Source: a virus. Taken from it: DNA of 40,014 nucleotides. A program made the translations under genes and the position numbers. Below the pieces are notes generated by a model. It was not told where the DNA came from and did not search any database. It saw only the letters and a list, made by a program, of their open reading frames with translations. Location of the stretch: positions 1 to 40,014 of IMG/VR virus record IMGVR_UViG_3300028198_000007. One strand, given 5' to 3'. Shown here one piece after another: positions 38,127-40,014 of the stretch (positions within the stretch are counted from its first letter, which is position 1; every line of letters begins with the position of its first letter).

Positions 38127-39926
38127 TTAAAATTCAAAAACCACTTTAATATCTTCAATCTGATCTATAGCTCTAGAAACCGGTTGTCTATTCTCAATAT
38201 ATAACACACGTCCAAGTCCTGGTAAAATACATAATGTACGCAAATCAACATTACCAGTACCAGTACTCACGGTTGTTCCAGGATTAGTGGAATATTCTGG
38301 ATGATTTGGACCCCTATATTTATCTTTAACAGCAATTAATTGGGTATCTGCATCAACCGGGTCACTTATAATACTGACTTGTCTAAACACAGACTCATCT
38401 CCATCTACAGGAAACATGGATATGTTCATACTATTTTGCTCATCATATTCCAATTTCATAGATATCATTGCATAATACCCACCCAATTCTTCTACTGGGT
38501 TAAACCCATGTCCGTGTTCTGGTGAAATAATTGACCTTGCTTGACAAATAACAGAAGGTTCTGCAACTTCACCACCCGCATTATTTATATCCAAAGATAA
38601 TCCCAATGGATTTAATGCGACTCTAGTAGAACCAATAATAGTGTATCCTCTTCCCTTGTTAACTATTTTAATAGAATGCACTTCTCCATTAACTACATCG
38701 GCAAAGGCACTGAAGTTTTGCCCATTACCATCATCAAGATATACTATTGGAGCAATAACATAAGAAGTGGCACCTGCTAACTCGCTAGTACTGAATGACC
38801 CTGATAATGTAAATTTAAAACTAGCACTTGTTAAACTACCAGAAGTAAGTGTTCTCCATGCACCACCAGAATCGCCAGTTGTAGTAGTTATTACAAAAAT
38901 ACCATACCCGTTATAATTTAACCCAGTAGTCGTCAAACCACTCAGACCGCTGCTCCACTCATAATTAACAGTATCAGACAATAGTTCATTGGTGCCTTTA
39001 GCAATAGTTATTTTTTTATTATAACCACCACCACCACCATGTGTAGTCACCAACGCATCTGGGTCACTAAGATCATCTGGTAAGATTCTGACATGTTCTA
39101 TTCTTCCCGACTTATTAACATCCATAGCATTTTCTTTAACTGTCCATTGAAGAATATCTGGATTAGATACCGCAACACTTGCGGTGTCAGTTGTAGGTTC
39201 TACCGTGAGAAATTTAACTGGTATATAATCTTTAGTTAAATACTGTAACGCATCAAACAAATAAATAGAATACATATATTTCCACGTATACCCATCATTC
39301 GTATCAAATGGTTTATCCAAATCTTTGATTGTCGGTTTTACTGTTGATGGAACTTTAGACACACCAACCGAACCAACTGTCCATTTAGAATTATTAATAC
39401 ATTTATATACACGATATTCATTATCATGAGACACTAAAACATATCCATTAGGTATAATAGATTCACTTCTATAATCATCATACATTTCATATATTGTGCC
39501 AGACTTCCAATCAACTCTGGGAGCACATAATGTTACTGTATTTGGTTCAATCTTTTTAATCGATGTTAAATTATTAATAACATCAAATGCACCAGATACT
39601 GAATCAGATGGTGTTGGTGGATTTGAATCATCAAACCATGGTATAGAATTGCCTATCCCTAGATACACATTATTATAATGAGACGCCGTATAATATAACC
39701 ACGTTATGTCACCATCATCTAATGCACCAACAAGGTGCGTTGGTCCTGAAACTCCGTTGCTTGTGCCTGACTCACCAATATTAATATATATATTCTTATG
39801 ATAAATAATACTATCGTTCTTATTATATTGTTGACTTGGTGCCCATGGTGATGCACTTAATTTCACGGATTCAATGAATTGTTGGGCATTGAAAATCCTT
39901 AATTTATTTGTTATAATTGCAGACAT
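38127..39926 (-). CDS. 8: Baseplate wedge protein, gp8-like, 599 aa
   Basis: ATG at 39926 with an AAAGGAA ribosome-binding site and a late promoter box 53 nt upstream. The N-terminus (ITNKLRIFNAQQFIESV) and following motifs (GIGNSIPWFDDSNPPTPSD, CAPRVDWKSGTIYEMYDD, YRVYKCINN, DTNDGYTWKYMYSI, YIPVKF) match gp8-like wedge proteins of T4-like cyanophages. In T4, gp8 is part of the baseplate wedge with gp6, gp7, gp10 and gp53. Residues about 26-80 are an apparent insertion between the first strand and the conserved GIGNSIPWFDD stretch. It has a Y..ND.I.Y...IY.....GTS....PTH..G...DGDITW pattern, like small carbohydrate-binding-type modules in phage fibres. It is followed after 54 nt by the DUF4815 gene. 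Confidence 0.88.
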   Translation of the reverse strand: MSAIITNKLRIFNAQQFIESVKLSASPWAPSQQYNKNDSIIYHKNIYINIGESGTSNGVSGPTHLVGALDDGDITWLYYTASHYNNVYLGIGNSIPWFDDSNPPTPSDSVSGAFDVINNLTSIKKIEPNTVTLCAPRVDWKSGTIYEMYDDYRSESIIPNGYVLVSHDNEYRVYKCINNSKWTVGSVGVSKVPSTVKPTIKDLDKPFDTNDGYTWKYMYSIYLFDALQYLTKDYIPVKFLTVEPTTDTASVAVSNPDILQWTVKENAMDVNKSGRIEHVRILPDDLSDPDALVTTHGGGGGYNKKITIAKGTNELLSDTVNYEWSSGLSGLTTTGLNYNGYGIFVITTTTGDSGGAWRTLTSGSLTSASFKFTLSGSFSTSELAGATSYVIAPIVYLDDGNGQNFSAFADVVNGEVHSIKIVNKGRGYTIIGSTRVALNPLGLSLDINNAGGEVAEPSVICQARSIISPEHGHGFNPVEELGGYYAMISMKLEYDEQNSMNISMFPVDGDESVFRQVSIISDPVDADTQLIAVKDKYRGPNHPEYSTNPGTTVSTGTGNVDLRTLCILPGLGRVLYIENRQPVSRAIDQIEDIKVVFEF

Positions 39927-39955
39927 ATTTTATTCCTTTCTGTTAATTTTGTTAA

Positions 39956-40014
39956 TTAATCTATCAACTCTTTTCTATTATTTATATCACTATTATATAC
40001 TCGTTCCATTTTCA
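39956..40014 (-). CDS. Possible 3' end of an upstream gene
   Basis: One minus-strand frame is open from the right edge to a TAA at 39956-39958 and reads KMERVYNSDINNRKELID. The other two minus-strand frames hit stops within 20 to 30 nt. It would place the gp8 promoter inside the 3' end of the preceding gene, as the distal promoter at 14771 lies in the 3' end of the 2481-residue gene. Too short to identify; it could equally be untranslated leader. Confidence 0.35.
   Translation of the reverse strand, partial: KMERVYNSDINNRKELID
39979..39986 (-). promoter_or_regulatory. T4-type late promoter box for gp8 and downstream genes
   Basis: TATAAATA on the minus strand, 53 nt upstream of the gp8 start. 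It is part of a 17-nt sequence TAATAGTGATATAAATA that recurs exactly at the distal promoter of the 1780-residue gene. It is the only clear late box ahead of the block from gp8 through the 2481-residue gene, so it may drive all of them, alone or with promoters further upstream. Confidence 0.6.

Noticed and set aside
4718-39678. Numerous open frames of 60-160 residues overlapping the giant genes in other frames
   Set aside because: All lie wholly inside well-supported long genes, lack ribosome-binding sites and have low-complexity or codon-shadow composition.

Overview
The window looks like part of the late structural (baseplate and tail-fibre) region of a T4-like myovirus, probably marine. The DNA is AT-rich. 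Every gene I accept is on the minus strand, and they are packed almost end to end. Two genes anchor the assignment. One is a gp8-like baseplate wedge protein at 38127-39926. The other is a 2396-residue protein of the DUF4815 type at 30882-38072, carrying several stretches I know from T4-like cyanophage structural proteins. T4-type late promoter boxes (TATAAATA) lie in the gaps ahead of the largest transcription units. The sequence does not identify the host. Low GC and cyanophage-like baseplate genes suggest a marine low-GC bacterium, but that is inference.

The layout, in transcription order from high to low coordinates, is as follows. A late promoter at 39979 precedes gp8. Then come the DUF4815 protein, a 75-residue coiled-coil protein, an 841-residue fibre with a gp10/collar-like C-terminus, a 311-residue unknown, a 760-residue fibre with a His-x-His tip like the T4 short tail fibre, and a 110-residue four-cysteine protein. 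These are followed by four paralogous giant structural proteins of 783, 2481, 1780 and 2024 residues. The last two each have their own late promoter. A strong intrinsic terminator closes that block at 3178-3204. A further minus-strand gene starts at 3157, has its own late promoter, and runs off the left edge.

The least expected content is at the left end. The first 3.16 kb is one open minus-strand frame of at least 1052 codons. It encodes a small beta-type N-terminal domain followed by a long run of 14-residue repeats, part of which has been amplified as 28-residue (84-nt) units. Because the repeat lengths are multiples of three, the opposite strand is also open over about 2.1 kb and can be mistaken for the gene.

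The second system of interest is the four-member paralog family. All members share a central block (MSYRLT ... CLYS) and a C-terminal block (FVVRE ... PW ... FPT). They differ by very large insertions, among them an RCC1-like beta-propeller, a GC-rich discoidin-like segment and seven tandem modules of about 120 residues in the 2481-residue member. Together the locus appears to build a baseplate with an unusually large and varied set of adhesive or receptor-facing proteins.
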